DNA from: Trichopria drosophilae
Taxonomy: Eukaryota; Arthropoda; Insecta; Hymenoptera; Diapriidae
Direction: 5' to 3'
NCBI GenBank assembly: GCA_030407085.1
Contig: CM059582.1
Location: 30,517,001 to 30,581,000 of the forward strand
Length of the DNA: 64,000 nt
Shown: piece by piece, positions 23,580 to 36,899 of the stretch
Position numbering within the stretch: position 1 is the first letter of the stretch
How the letters are laid out: the number at the start of each line of letters is the position of its first letter
Position numbers and translations under genes: made by a program
Notes under the pieces: model-generated
What the model was told of the DNA's origin: nothing
The model's input: the letters and a program-made list of their open reading frames with translations, nothing else
The model's database searches: none

Positions 23580-24600
23580 AAATTAATGTTTAGATCTTAA
23601 ACGCATGTAATATTCATATTATCTAGTTTGTATATTATTAATTAAAAAGTATGAAGTAGGGACTGATTGAAATAATTTTATGGTCAAATTTATACGTAGT
23701 TAAACTAGGATATTTGTTCCTTAGTAATATTAGTTACTGTATAGTAATTATAATTGGAATTTTGACCATTAAGGATGTATAGACTATAATCACATATTTT
23801 CGCGATATAATTATTATACGAACACTAAATTCTATATTATACGAAGATTGACCAAGCGTTCATATATTTCACGGGGGAGTGTGTCTATAATTAATACAAT
23901 TGTTAGGACATCGTTGGCAGCTTTATGGACTATGCCTTGTGTCATATAATGGATTCTAATCGGCAGTATACGAGGTACGTCGCGATAAATTGCGCCAGAT
24001 TTTCCACGCAATGAGGATCTAAAAGCATGCGTGCTCTATTCTGATTTAACGTATGATCACACGCTTCGCTAAAGCTTTCGTGATCATTATGTTACCAATT
24101 TTATTTACTTATTAATTCTAAATAAAATATATGGCTTTTATTACTTGTAACATTCTTTATATGATTATTTCAAAATTACTGTTTTAAGCATGATCTCTTA
24201 CTACGAATTTAAATGAAACTTATAGCTTTTATTTAGAATATTTAAAACTGAATGACTCAATTCATTCAATTTTTAATGTTTTTTTTTAAAGCAGCTAAGA
24301 CAATAATCAGTTTACAGTGATTCAAATTTCAAAAAGTTCGTGTGTTATATCGCATCCGCCATTTTCCATTTCTTGATGTTTTGGAACCCCATTCTACAGT
24401 ATAGATGTGAAAAATGTCCAAATACACTGTTTTTAACATCTCTGATCTTCAATTTGTTCAAAAAGTAGGCCCACGTCATATTTTGGACTCTGCGATATGA
24501 ATCCTATCGGTATTAACTCTTAGTGGTGGCACAACAGCATTGTCTAGGCAGTGAATAGATGCTCACAAAAAATGTTTTTTTTAATTGTTTGACCTTCAAC
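23580..24600. other. AT-rich non-coding stretch
   Basis: No coding signal. A 'catccgccattttcc' motif near 24353 resembles motifs inside the TTAA element at 985-1790 and may be an old fragment. Confidence 0.35.
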
Positions 24601-24634
24601 ATCTCAAAAACTAGAGCCAATTGTATATTTTGGG

Positions 24635-24821
24635 CCGGGAACAAAGTTCCGAAAATCAACACACCGAAAGGCCAAAATTTCGATACAACACGGCTGCAGC
24701 GTAATTTTTACACTTCATCTTTGAAAATTTGAAATAAAGAAAGCAAATTAAAATACCTTGGACTCACGCAATCAAAATTTTAGCATTTCGGAGTTTTTAT
24801 TTTTGGAACTTTGTTCCCCGG
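24635..24821. mobile_element. Small foldback element (187 bp)
   Basis: Ends are inverted: CCGGGAACAAAGTTCC (24635-24650) and GGAACTTTGTTCCCCGG (24805-24821), extending inward through 'gaaaat...ccgaaagg' and its imperfect mirror. The flanks share ATATTTTGG (24625-24633 and 24824-24832), a possible 9-base target duplication. No coding capacity. Confidence 0.6.
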
Positions 24822-25739
24822 ACATATTTTGGAGGTTATATTCTGGAGAAAATATCTTACTAGAATCGACTCTTACATATAGGCCAACATGAAATTCTTA
24901 ATTTGTTGTTGGTCCTTGTAATACATCAACTACATTCCGAGAATTAATGGTTATCTTGCTATATTTTTTACTTACAGTTGCGAAATATGTGTAAAAACGA
25001 CTTGCCACCCCAAGCCAAAATAACTTTTGTAGTTAAGTTGTTACAGCCATGCGAGCATTCCTTCGAGACGAAGGCAACTTAGCCATGTTTTGCTTGGTTT
25101 TATTTTATTTATCTTTGTACAGTTTTCAATATGCCTTAGGATATAATGATAATATGTTAATAGAAATGAGATGGCGTATTTGTTATTGATGTGTCAAACA
25201 AATTGTCCACACTGGTTAATTTTGCCAATGACATGTATCAGATTAATACCTTAAAAAATGTCCGAAATAAATTTGTGGTGTTTATAATACCAATTATAAT
25301 GTTACGTATGTTGAAGTCTGTTTTTTACTAAAAATTCAAAAAAGAGTAGTATTGTTTCAGTCGATTTTGCAAATATACTATAAGTCAAGAGCTCTTATCA
25401 GGGAAAATACAAAATGTTTTGTCATTATTGGGCGGTATTTTCTCAGCATTAAAACTGAGAAATAATTCCATCGTATTAACTGATCGAAAAATATGGTTTT
25501 AATAACCCTACACTGCCAACTGGTGCCAGGTTACGGAACATGTTAGTTTACTCTTTTATATTAGTTGCAGATTTTCGACTAACTACGTGAAGGAAATTTA
25601 TGCATCCAAAGGTTAACTCGATATATAACCAGGTTTAAAATAGAAACGTCAGATAAACTATTTGATAGAATAATCCATTTAAGTAATATTGCATGTTTAA
25701 TCGTGCATATTATGAAATTTGACGCAGCACGTGGTAAAC

Positions 25740-26050
25740 ATAGGGAAATTCGTTTTCCTGGCAGCCCAGAATGACACTTAATGACTGAGCGGTTTTCGCC
25801 CCGGGTGTTCGACGAGAACGAACGGCTTACGTTTCCGGGGACTTAAACGAGAAAATAGTGTAGGCCATTAATATGAATCAGACCGAGGACGCGAAACTTC
25901 ATGTTGCTCGCCAAACAGATAGATAACTCGGCAAGCTCCAGCGGCAGAATTTCACGTCCAGCGTTTTGCGCTCGTTAATATCGCGTTGTCCGTCGCGCCA
26001 AGTTGCAAAGGTCTTCCGCTGGAACCCCTTTCCTCCTTAACGGCGGAAGC
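25740..26050. other. GC-rich island, candidate regulatory element
   Basis: A sharply bounded CpG-containing stretch ('cggttttcgccccgggtgttcgacg', 'gcgttgtccgtcgcgccaag') within AT-rich DNA. No open frame with splice sites, no repeat structure. Composition and complexity suggest constraint. Confidence 0.3.
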
Positions 26051-26059
26051 TGAATATTG

Positions 26060-29000
26060 TAAGTCTACATATTGTATTCGAAATTGACATAAAGGAATGT
26101 CGGAAATTGGTCTTTATTAAAGGCGTCAAAATAATGCAAAAAACTGCGGGAAAGATCACGTACCAACGTATTTTTTGAAATATTGCCAAACAATTAATTA
26201 TCTGCAGATTATGTGAAAAATAACTATATAATTAAGATTTTTTAAATATATGAGGCGTTGGGGTCCAATGCAATGCCTACCAAGTTCAGAAATAGTATAC
26301 GGAAAGAAATATGGTTGTCCTAGAGAACAGACGCATAAGTAGCATGTGCCTTGTGACCGATTAGTCGGATTATGTTATTCCAATTTTTGTTATTTTCATA
26401 TTCAACGACTGTAGACACTTCGATGTGCTTGATTTCTGAAATGTCAGGTTCTCTAACCGGAAAAGTCTGTAGGCTTTGGGTTGCTAAGACCCAACTGCCG
26501 AACTGCTGCATCTTGTAAAATGACTTGATGTTTGAACCAACCAATCGTGATCTAGACTAACCATTTTTTTTATGTATCTTAGAAAAACATGGAATACCAC
26601 TTGTGACAAAAGAACGCTGAAAAAAAGTTCAGTGGCCCTAGAATGGAACTAACCGGGCTTCTTTTATTTAGCTATAACATTAGACAGGAAGTAGATTAGA
26701 TTTGTCTTGCAATATTCTCATGAAGGCCAGGTATAAATCTGTAAATAACTTTAGCGTATGGCGCTGTGGTGCCAAAGGGGATAGTGCCATGTTCACAATA
26801 ACAAAGCGTGATTATTTTTATTATTAAGGCTATAGGAAAATAAACATCAATTATTCATTTAAGTAGCTTATTGTTAAATACATTTAAGTAAAAGATATTC
26901 TGAGATTTCAACTTATGTCAGCATCGTATTGTCCGTTCGGTAACGTACATCAAGATGGTTACGCTCTAACTACGATTTGAGTTTAATCTCTATCAGCCGA
27001 GCTCCTGATAAATTTTAGTTATCTGATAGCCATAGTTCTAGTTTTAGTAGTTGAGAAAATAATGCATTGTGTAATAAATGTACTATATACTTGGTAATAT
27101 GATATACTGTGGAGCTAGTTGGGCAACTGGAAGTGATTGAGTAACTTTCTAACAAGGTATTAAACATTATTAATTGTTTAATTACAACGATGAATTAATT
27201 CAAGAAAAAATACATTTGCATTACTTATGGTGACTTAGGGTCTTTTAGTATTCAACACACAATTTAAGAAGTGGACCAGTAATTAGCATAAATAACGCAA
27301 ATTTTGTATTAGATTGATATTATTTTAAGAATTTTTATTGGAAGATAAAATAAATAAATATTTGAGGTGTTGTTTCGATATAAAAACGATAGCGCCGACG
27401 GAGTTAATATCTTTGAAGCATTTTCGAGCAAAGTAGGGTTAAACGTATAAATTCTTATTTGTCAAATAACTCGAAATATGACCAAAAACCAAAATTTTGA
27501 CATACTTAAACTCACATTTCTCGAAATTGCGAAAAGTTATGTAAAATTCTGTTAGGGGTGTCGTTTTTAAAATGGAAAAGAATTTTCGGAAATGATACTT
27601 GTCATATTGAAGGCACACAACTAATAGAATGTTATTGATGCGTGTTATATGCGGTCAAATTTGACATCCGTGACAGTGCTATCCTTATATACCACATAAT
27701 ATGAACATACACATTACACGCAGAAAAAAACTGCTTACAATAATTCAAACTACTTCTATTTCAAATTTTAATACAGTGGATATGTGATTCCCTAAAGTAA
27801 TAGTAACTCATGCAGCAAAAAGATATAATGAAGCGCTCTTTAAGAAGCCTAAAAAATTGTAAGATGTCTTAAATGCTTGTCAGAATTATCTGTTGAAGTG
27901 ATCCATAAGAAGTCTTATAGGTCGATTTTAAAAGCTCTACAAGACCTCTCATACATGATGTTTCAAAAAAGAGGTCATATTATGATCTTTTGACAAGTAA
28001 CATAAATAATACTAATGAAAAGCAAATTTCTGAAAATTATAGTAACTTAATTTTTTTTTATTAAGGATTTTGTACCTTCATTAATAATTTATGTAAATTT
28101 TCCCTGAGTTCCATTTACTGTTTGTATAGTTTTTATTCGGTGGTGATTACATTCAATAGAAAAGGAATCACAAAATAATAATACAAAATTGTGGTAACAC
28201 TTGCTAAATATCGCAAAAGCACTTATTTCGTCGTGATTTTCATATGATATTGAAGGGAATAGAATTTTTGTTGAATAAACTTTTTAAAAGTTTACGGTTT
28301 AATAAATAATATAAACTCACTTCTTCTTCTTCTCTTATACATATATCACAGTATAATTAGTAAAAAGGCTAATTAGTTAACTTTAATTTTATTTTCAAAG
28401 GTATTAAAATATTTCGAAATTATTTGTCTATGAAATGAAAAGCTGGTTACTATCAATTAATGATTTGTTTACTTTTTATTAAAACTTTTCATTTTTTAAA
28501 TACTAGTTTTTAGATGATTCAAATTTAGAGAGTAATTAGAGATCCTGGAAAATATGAAAGGCATCATACATGCAAAAAATGTTTCTGAAGTCATGTGACT
28601 AAATATGATAAATATTGGTAAAATAATTATTCCCGGCATTCGAATTTCATATATTTATACTAACTACAAGTATCAAAATCTAACTAATATAAAATAAAGT
28701 TCACGAGTTTAAAGTTTTAATTCTTTATCGTATTGTACAAATAACAATGTCAAGTTTTCAAATCCCCATTCTGAAATTATGAATATAAATCTCAAAAACT
28801 TAAACGTGTTTTCCGAAATCAGAACAAAATATTTCCAGAATGAATTGTTCGTTGAAATAACGAACCGTGATTTTCTCATTACGTAGACGTAATAAAGGTT
28901 CATTATTACGGATCCAGATTTACACATTACGAACTCAAAATTGAAATGCGAGCGAATGGAAATTGAACGTTTTTGTAAGTATACACTAGCAAACAAGAAA

Positions 29001-32000
29001 CTAATTCAAATTAAATAATTTTGTTTGTTTTGTTATTAGAGGAACAGCGTTTTAATTATTTTTCGTCCTGCGCTATAAACGAAAAAAATTGTTGACTCAT
29101 TTTTCAATTTTACGTGTGTGATGTAAAAAGGTTTAATAATGAACGTTTAAATGTTTAGTAAGGGAGTCATAAATGTGAAGTTTCATCTTTTGATATTAAA
29201 AGGGGCTACTGTTCGTAATTATAATAAAAAGCACGAATATTTTTCAAATTAATAACGCCGCTTTTTATGACATTAAATTTTCACTACAACCTGTTTTAAT
29301 TGTCTTGAAGGTTACGGGCGAAATATAAGGCAGAAAATGTGGAAAGTACGAATAATTTATATACGTCTAGAACGACGACATCCAATATTGTTCTAGTAAT
29401 TACAAAATTTGTAAGAAGATGAATATTAAACAGTTTTTTAAATATTAAGGGTTTCATTAAACTCTTAATAATAGTAATTATTCACGCTTAATTTATTTTT
29501 ATTGAGAAGAGGCAGCAAATAATTTCATATAAATAGGTTCTATAGCAATTTTTCGAGTAAATAAATTATTGGATTAGTTATCAGTGTAAGTATTAAAAAT
29601 TGATTCATTGCAAGTAACGTTATTTACTCCAAACTTAGAAACAAAACCCCATAAAAGTAGTTTTTGGAATAGTTCAAATTATTTTAAATGTTTCATGGTA
29701 TTTACGTAACGGAATAATTATAATTATATCCACTTTAATATCAATTTCAATTTAGGGAAGAATAAATAGTTGCAGAAGTTACTTGTACTAATCCACTCGT
29801 AGAAGCATAATAAACGCAAGGGTGAAAGTTTTTCGAAAAATTCTAAGTATGTCCTAATGAAGACATTTTCATTCGTCTCAATAGCGTTTCGTAATAACGA
29901 ATCGACAAATCAAACATTTCCAAAATTCACGCACAATAGACCCCAATTCTCAATGCGACCGTGAATTACCTGGGGTGGATGAAGCTCTCCCCATAATTCT
30001 CTCCCTTATACCGCAAGCAGGATTGCTTATTATGATATATGTTCATGACAAGTTCAGAGCATATATCACTGAGTTGACTTAAAAATACATTTATTCTAGC
30101 CAAGAATTTTTCGAACGTGATTCATAACGAGTGGTTTAACGTGCCACGTGCACTACTCAAATGAATCATTCACAAAAACAGTATCAACAACAACAATGTT
30201 CAGAAATAATATCAATATACACGTGAAACAAATTCCGAACTTCTTTTTGCCTATTACGTGTTTAACAGCATTCAGTAACCGGATTCAATTTTTTCGTCAG
30301 ACAATTACGTAATTTTACTGCAATGTTTTGCTAAATTTTAAATTCAATCGGACGCATTGGTCAATCAAATCACGTGCTTTTTTCAGTTTTTTTACATTCT
30401 GTGCATATTTGGGCACAATTATTTCAATTATAATAGCATTATAAAAAATATAGAAAAACGGAATGAGTTCATGTTTAAGATTTTTCTTCTTGAAGCCGTT
30501 TTTATCACTTTTTATTATTCCTAAATCAGAGAATATTGTCAAACATTCAAAATGTCTAAAATGAATGCTGCAGTAGAAAATGAACAGCATTTAGGATATA
30601 TAAAAACAAATCATTTATTAACAATTGTTCATATTTTAATAAGTCAATTTTGGTAATAAAATAATTACGTTTATGAGATTTTTTATATCTAAAACAATTT
30701 TTAAATGTTAGGCAATCGTCGAATGGTGATTAATATAATAAACATAAAATCAAATATTAAATCTTAGTTAAAAAATAGGAATTTCGAAATTCTTTTGTTA
30801 TAACATTTTGGTTATAAATTCCTTATTTCAAGCTGATAGAAAAAACAAAACATAGTTGCAGCATATTCAGATTCTTTTTCACAACTTGCAGCAAATGAAA
30901 AATACAGACAATGAATAAGGAACTTTAAAATATATTAATAACTTTCATTCCAGTAAATATCCTTTGTTTAAATTTAAATTACAAAATAGATATAGGTGAA
31001 TTTTCGATTTAGATAAACTAATTTTGATGATCATATTCAAGAATGTCCAAAAATAAATAAAATGGCAATTGATAGATTACAATTTCTTCTAATTGTGTAA
31101 TGAAACACGAAATTCATTTTGAAAATCTGCAACAACACAAAACGTTATGATAACGTTGCAACTTTCGTTTCGTTACTAGAAAAGGTAGTTAAATGTAGTC
31201 AAAGATAGTCAAAGGGTATAAAAAGTTAACAGAATATAGAAAGAAGCAGATTTTACAAATTTCGATAATTAGAGTAACTATTTAAAATAACTAGCATCAG
31301 AGGTATTATAAAGGATTTACTATATATTTTTGCATTTTCTGCTTTTGTGCTTAGCACATTTTTAGATAGTTGGTATAACTAACCATTCGTCTACATAAGA
31401 GTAAAAGACGAAGGATTTTCAAATTACCAAAGAACAACGTCTTTTCTTTCCAGACTACGTTTAGAACAGAAATTTATTTTAAAAAATGGCTTGATTCTGA
31501 AAGATAATTTTTAAAATAAAAAATGAATGATCGAAATATATTTTTCGAAAAACGATCATCGAAATAGAAAAGTACAAATTGAAAAGAATGTCATTTGGGT
31601 AAAGAAAATGAATTATGAATTAAAAACACAAGAAATGAATATTTATTTCGAGTAAAACATCACTCTAAATGTGACTACTAAAAGTAGTTATTTATTCGAT
31701 TAGGAAATGAAACTTACCGTCGAATTTCAGGCAAAACTTTAGGTACAATTACTTTCACAATTATTCTTAAATAAAACGTTCATAACGAATTTATAAATAG
31801 GATTTTAAAGTGGATATCCCACAATTTTAACAACAATGCAGAGAACAGGCACATAATAAACTACACCGTTTTATCATTTTCAAGTTAAATTATTAAATTA
31901 ACTTTGTGAATTTCTCACTACAGCACTTTAACTGTCCACGGACCAATTATTTAAAGCATAAACAATAACAATTTGACTATATGCTAATATTATTTAACTT

Positions 32001-32990
32001 TGTTGAAGCAATTTCATTGTTTTTAATACTAACCTGAATAATGATTTTATATTTAATTCGAGATGGTCGCAGTTCTCTGGGCAATAACCGACAGATTCAA
32101 AAAGGCGACGATTAAAATTAAAAATTATCGATTCAAAATAACTTTTGTATAGCAGCGTCACTGTTTGCAATAAACAATACGCCAGAAGCAAAATAATTTA
32201 TAGGGGCAAAATTCGCCACGGCAAAAATGGTGGTGGTAATTAATTATCAGAGGTCATAAATTGGCTTCAGCAAGGTGCATGCAGCGTTTCACTGTACTGG
32301 ACCAATAATGTCCATGGCGAATGAGGTCATATTCAAAAGTATTCCCAATGAATCAATATACATAATCTTATTTCGAAAAAAGAAATGTCTTATATGATTC
32401 TGCAGAATGTTATAACTACATCTAACTGTACTTACTAGGTATAAGTATTTAATTACATTTTATAACTAGACAAAATTTATTCTGAATTTAGTGTAGTTAC
32501 ATTTTGAAATTATCAAGTTTGATGGAATTGAATTTTTAATCAATATAAAATATGCAAGTAGCTAGTAAATTCATGAACTTATTTTATATTTCATGGTCAT
32601 ATTTCCAAAATCTTCATGATTTAATCATATACTGATTCGCAAATATATATTTGTGATACATACTAAAAATGCGTAAGATGCGCTTGTAATATCAACCTTC
32701 CTTTAAAGTTCTTAATTACTTTTCAATATAGAACATTCTATATAGTTCTAGTCTACATTAATTACAAAGCGTCACATTGTATTCAACGGCTTCAGTTTAT
32801 CTTAGCACTCTACCTCAATTGTTGTTAGCATGAATATGTCAAATTTTCTGTTCTATCATATTAATATACCAGAAAGAAGAGATAATATAAAACTGTTTTA
32901 GTTTAGGGTAATACTGAGGTGAATGCTCAAAATTTGTATGTATAAAATTACTCGATAATCTAGTAAATAATTGATGGACCAGGTGAACTA
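26060..32990. other. Long AT-rich non-coding stretch
   Basis: Seven kilobases without a recognisable exon, RNA gene or well-bounded repeat. Open frames are under 100 codons and of low complexity. A moderate-GC patch lies at 29935-30010 and another at 32200-32320. Confidence 0.4.
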
Positions 32991-32998
32991 ACCAGGAC

Positions 32999-33087
32999 TG
33001 ATAAAATCAAAGAAGATAAAGGAATCAATGTTCATAGCCAATTATCAGGATGAGCGATAATGACAGCTGAAAAATGATAATGATAAG
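32999..33087. promoter_or_regulatory. Cluster of GATA-type sites
   Basis: Six GATAA/TTATC motifs fall within about 90 bases: near 33000, 33015, 33042, 33056, 33076 and 33082. Four are TGATAA or AGATAA, the preferred GATA-factor site. AT-rich DNA produces single GATAA sites often, so only the density is notable. Confidence 0.3.
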
Positions 33088-33829
33088 ATTGTCTGATGAT
33101 GTACACGACCTATAAGACTAGTTGATGAATATTGATGGTAGATGATGTTGGTTCCTGATTAATACATGACCATTTGCGTTACATCTGTTGAAGAAAGACT
33201 TACGCCCTACGTGCAAATATTTTTCTTCATATGCCTGAGAATCATCCCAATAGCCGACAGGAGGAGTTTTGCTCTCACAAAGAGGTGTAAAGACGTACTT
33301 TACGCCTACTACAACGAAAACAGTACGAGGAACATGCATTGCCTAATGGCAGCAACGAATAACACTAGTACACACGTGGATGATAAGAATAATGAATCCT
33401 GACGACGGACAATTGCTAAACAATTTTCATTTTGCGAAAGCATTGTGCTACAGATAGTTAATCACAAATTTAAATGGTAGTATTTAATTATAATCAATGA
33501 TGACAATTTTTTATGAACGTCGAGATGAAACTTGGGAGCAAGTGATTACCCGCAGTGATGTACTCGGCTTTGTTTAGTTATACTAATGGATTATGGATGC
33601 TGCGGCATTGATGACTAATTTTTTTTCAAATTTGACATTAATAGCGATGTAATGTATTGATGAAAAGCGCCTGATTCATAACACTGTCCATTTATCAGAG
33701 GTCCATGTGGTTCCTACTGATCAGACCATGTGAACTGCGATTCCATGTCCTCGACTTACACAGAAAATTTAAAAGGACATTTACCTACCGTCGATTAGTG
33801 TCTGGATTTCCTGACAAATGGACGCAGCA

Positions 33830-34215
33830 AAAATAAACGCCGTCGGTTGCACACCGGGTCCGTTGCCGAACCGCGCTTTGCTGGATTAGGGACAACGAAG
33901 AGACAAGCAAATAGATATCTTGCTTTGTTTAAGGCTCCTGTTTGATCTCATTTTCGCAATAGCCATGAATTGTATGTGCTCTCCCGGTACCGTGAAACTT
34001 CGATAAGACCGGCCACGAGCGAAAGCAGCGGCGACGATATTGCGCGGGAATTGGGAAGGAGTTTAATTACCGAATGCAAATGCAAATATACTGTAGGGAC
34101 GCCACGCTCTATGTGGGTACATGCGACTCCCAAATCCCCCGTTTTCCCGGGAGCATTTGCCGATAAATGCGAGTCTAGGAGCGCGAGCAAGAAGGAAAAC
34201 GAGAATAATGAAATT
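33830..34215. other. GC-rich island, candidate regulatory element
   Basis: CpG-rich, non-repetitive, with 'gcacaccgggtccgttgccg' and 'ggccacgagcgaaagcagcgg'. Overlapping 80-codon frames on both strands cancel each other as coding evidence. Confidence 0.3.
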
Positions 34216-34412
34216 GAATAAAGAGAAAATTAACCTTGAGATTCTTCAAGGAATATGAAACTACCAGTATACTATGGAGAAAAGGATTTTTTTTTATTCA
34301 TAAGTATCATCTCTTTTATGATTTTTGGATTCCTGTGTGTTTTAAAGGTTCACTTGGTATTTGGTACGATTATTATTTCAGTACACCATACTTAGGAGTA
34401 TCCAACCATGGC

Positions 34413-34482
34413 TTAACCCCCTCGCTGCGGATGACAAAGATCTTTGTCATTTTGAACTTTTCTCTGACTGCGGCAAAAACGT
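34413..34482 (+). mobile_element. Solo end of the TTAA MITE family
   Basis: TTAACCCCCTCGCTGCGGATGA and the following 'caaagatctttgtcattttgaacttttctctgactgc' align closely with the reverse complement of the right end of the element at 985-1790 (there 'gaagatctttgccattttgaacttttcccagactgc'). The other end is not found nearby, so this is a truncated copy. Confidence 0.7.
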
Positions 34483-34979
34483 AAATCTTTGTCACGTCAT
34501 AAATTTATCCGTATGGCAATAATGTATCCAATTTAAAAATTGCCTAGACCTTTGAGATGGTAAACTATGAGATTAGACCGAAACTAGCTAAAAACTGGAC
34601 ATCTTTTCTATTAGAATCATTTATCAGGAAGAGATTGGGGAACAGTTCTAAATATCTAAATACAGTGCATCCTTTCCAATTAGTCCACGTTGGGACATGC
34701 CCCCCCCCCTCCCTACAAGTGGCATTGATAAGTTCGGAACGAAACCGGAAGCAGACCCGGACGTACCAATATATCCATTTTGACAGATAGTAATATCAGT
34801 TAGAGAGGGGCCATTAAGAGGTGGAGTCCGTGGGAAGTGGACCAACTCGAGGGGTCACACTGTAATATATACGCTTATGTATGCATTGAATGCTAGTCAA
34901 ATTGGCATCGAAAGAGAGGGTCAAAAGGGCCTTCTTTCCTTTAAAACTCTAAAAACAGAGTTTCTAGATAAACCATTCT

Positions 34980-36240
34980 TGATACTATTCACTTCTGCAG
35001 ATTATTTTCACTCTACTTTCTTTCTCCACTCTCTAATATCTTTTGCTTCCATTTTCCAACTCATTCAACACTCATACTTCTTTATCGCTTCTCCAACTCA
35101 TCCCTATGTTTCTTAATTGCTCAATTCATCTCCTGATGGCTTCATCATCGTTTTTGTCCTTCTCTGAATGAATTATTCCCCTTCTTTATTTCCATCTTTC
35201 TTCTTTGAATTCTTCGTTGTTTTCTAACACTAAGCCGTTGTCTTTTTCTTTCTCCAGGCAGATGTGTATTATTGCGTCTCTCTCCGTCTCTTTATTTTCA
35301 CCTCTGCTCTTACTATTCTCTCTCTCCCATTACAAGTCAACTTCACCTTTTTCCACCTCTATTTCTGCCTTCCAACTGCTAAATGTCATTTCTGTCACTA
35401 TCAATTTCTTCTTGGCTACTTCTCACCTTCTTTTCTGACACCTCCATTTGCCCTCCTCCCTCCTTGCCTTATCCATCTCCAACTCTATCTCGTTTTCTAT
35501 ATCTCGATTTTCTCTGTTTTCTTTTCCCTCCCTTTCGTTATTGCCATATCTTTCAAGACCTGCTTCTTTTCAGTACGCTCCTCTTTCCTCCTACTTATAT
35601 ACATTTTTTTCCATCATCTTCTCCTTGCACTCTATGCACACCATTCATCTGTACATTACTCGCCTCCTTTTTCTTCTTTTCTTCTTTCCTCTCCATCTTT
35701 GCCTTTATTCGCTCCCAGTCACTTTCCATTATATCCATCCTTGCTTGATCACCTTTACTATCTCAGTCTATAGTTTCTCTTCTTTTCCTTCCATTCTTTC
35801 TTCTGCACTTCAATTCTCACTTCCATCACTTTTATTTTTTCCTCTCGGATCTTCACACTCTAGTATCACTACAATGCACTTCTACCATACGGATGATACG
35901 TGTTGTTCTTTTAGGCTCTTCGTTTCCCCCATTTTCTTAGCTCCCTTCAGTCCCACATGGCGATATATACGGTCTACCTGATATGAATTGTAGCACATTA
36001 GCACATTGCTATCTCCCTCTCTTGTCATCCGGTTTTCCGTTCCTTTCTAATTACCCTCTCTTGCGCGCCCATTTTTGTTCTACGTTTCCGTGTTCTCTGC
36101 CCATTCATCCTAACCTCACTTTTTCTGATTCTTCTTTCCTTGTTTAAATTTTCCTTTTTTGCTAATACCAACTTATTTCACCTTCTTTCTTTCACTATTT
36201 ATTACATTGTTATTTTCTCTTTAACTACTTTTTTCCCTAT
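34980..36240 (+). repeat. 1.2-kb pyrimidine-rich, strand-asymmetric tract
   Basis: The plus strand is dominated by C and T for over a kilobase (TCTTT, CTCC, TTTCC words) without simple periodicity. Three overlapping open frames of 120-177 codons appear because purine-rich stop codons are rare here; their Ser/Leu/Phe/Pro-rich products are artefacts. The tract is too irregular for a microsatellite. It may be a decayed CT-microsatellite expansion. Confidence 0.7.
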
Positions 36241-36431
36241 TTCTCACGCGCCGTGAATAACGACCATTCCGCAACTCATCCCAATTGAAAGTCCATTGTT
36301 ACAATATATATTTACAAAGGAATTCCAGAAGAATGTATCAGAAATATTACAGTATGAAGATTGACCTGCATAATCAATCGCTAGAATAGTTACTCATAAA
36401 AATTACAATATACAGCAGTGCCCGCAGTTAC

Positions 36432-36891
36432 TTTGTCCAAACTTATATGTCTATCTGAAATTAAACGTTTGCCTTCTCCAAAGTTATACCAGTCTTTTAC
36501 TTTCCGCCGCCATATTGATTCTCTGAGCTTCGCGATCCTCACAGACAGAAGTACCCACTCTCTAATTATCTTGGAGTGAGAATTCACTCTTTGGTTAGTG
36601 AAAACCGAGCAACTTTCGTGAAAGAGTGTATATTCAACTCTTTAAGAGTGAAATTTCAATCTTACAAGAGTGAGAATTCACTGTTTCCCTCCGAGTCGTG
36701 GAGTTGGCAACTCTGGAGGAAAGAGTGAATTTCCACTCTTTCTTTCACGTGACTTGCTCTGCTTTCATGAGAGTTGCTCCGTTTTTACTAATTAAAAGTG
36801 AATTCTCACTCCAAGAAATTTGGAGAGCATGGCACGGATATAAACAAAGTTAGGAAAGTAGGCATATTGAGGGGATATAACTTTGGACAAA
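36432..36891. mobile_element. Foldback element with GAGTGAATTCTCACTC units
   Basis: Outer ends TTTGTCCAAACTTATA (36432-36447) and TATAACTTTGGACAAA (about 36875-36891) are inverted. CTTGGAGTGAGAATTCACT (36570-36588) is exactly complementary to 36797-36815. Between them the words GAGTGA, AGAGTG and CACTCTT recur eight or more times in both orientations, with a central hairpin around 36680-36720 ('tccctccgagt...actctggagga'). No coding capacity. Confidence 0.75.
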
Positions 36892-36899
36892 CTTCCACA

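Noticed and set aside
35264..35981. Three overlapping frames of 121-177 codons, Ser/Leu/Phe-rich
   Set aside because: Produced by the pyrimidine-rich strand, which lacks TAA, TAG and TGA; all three frames are open at once.
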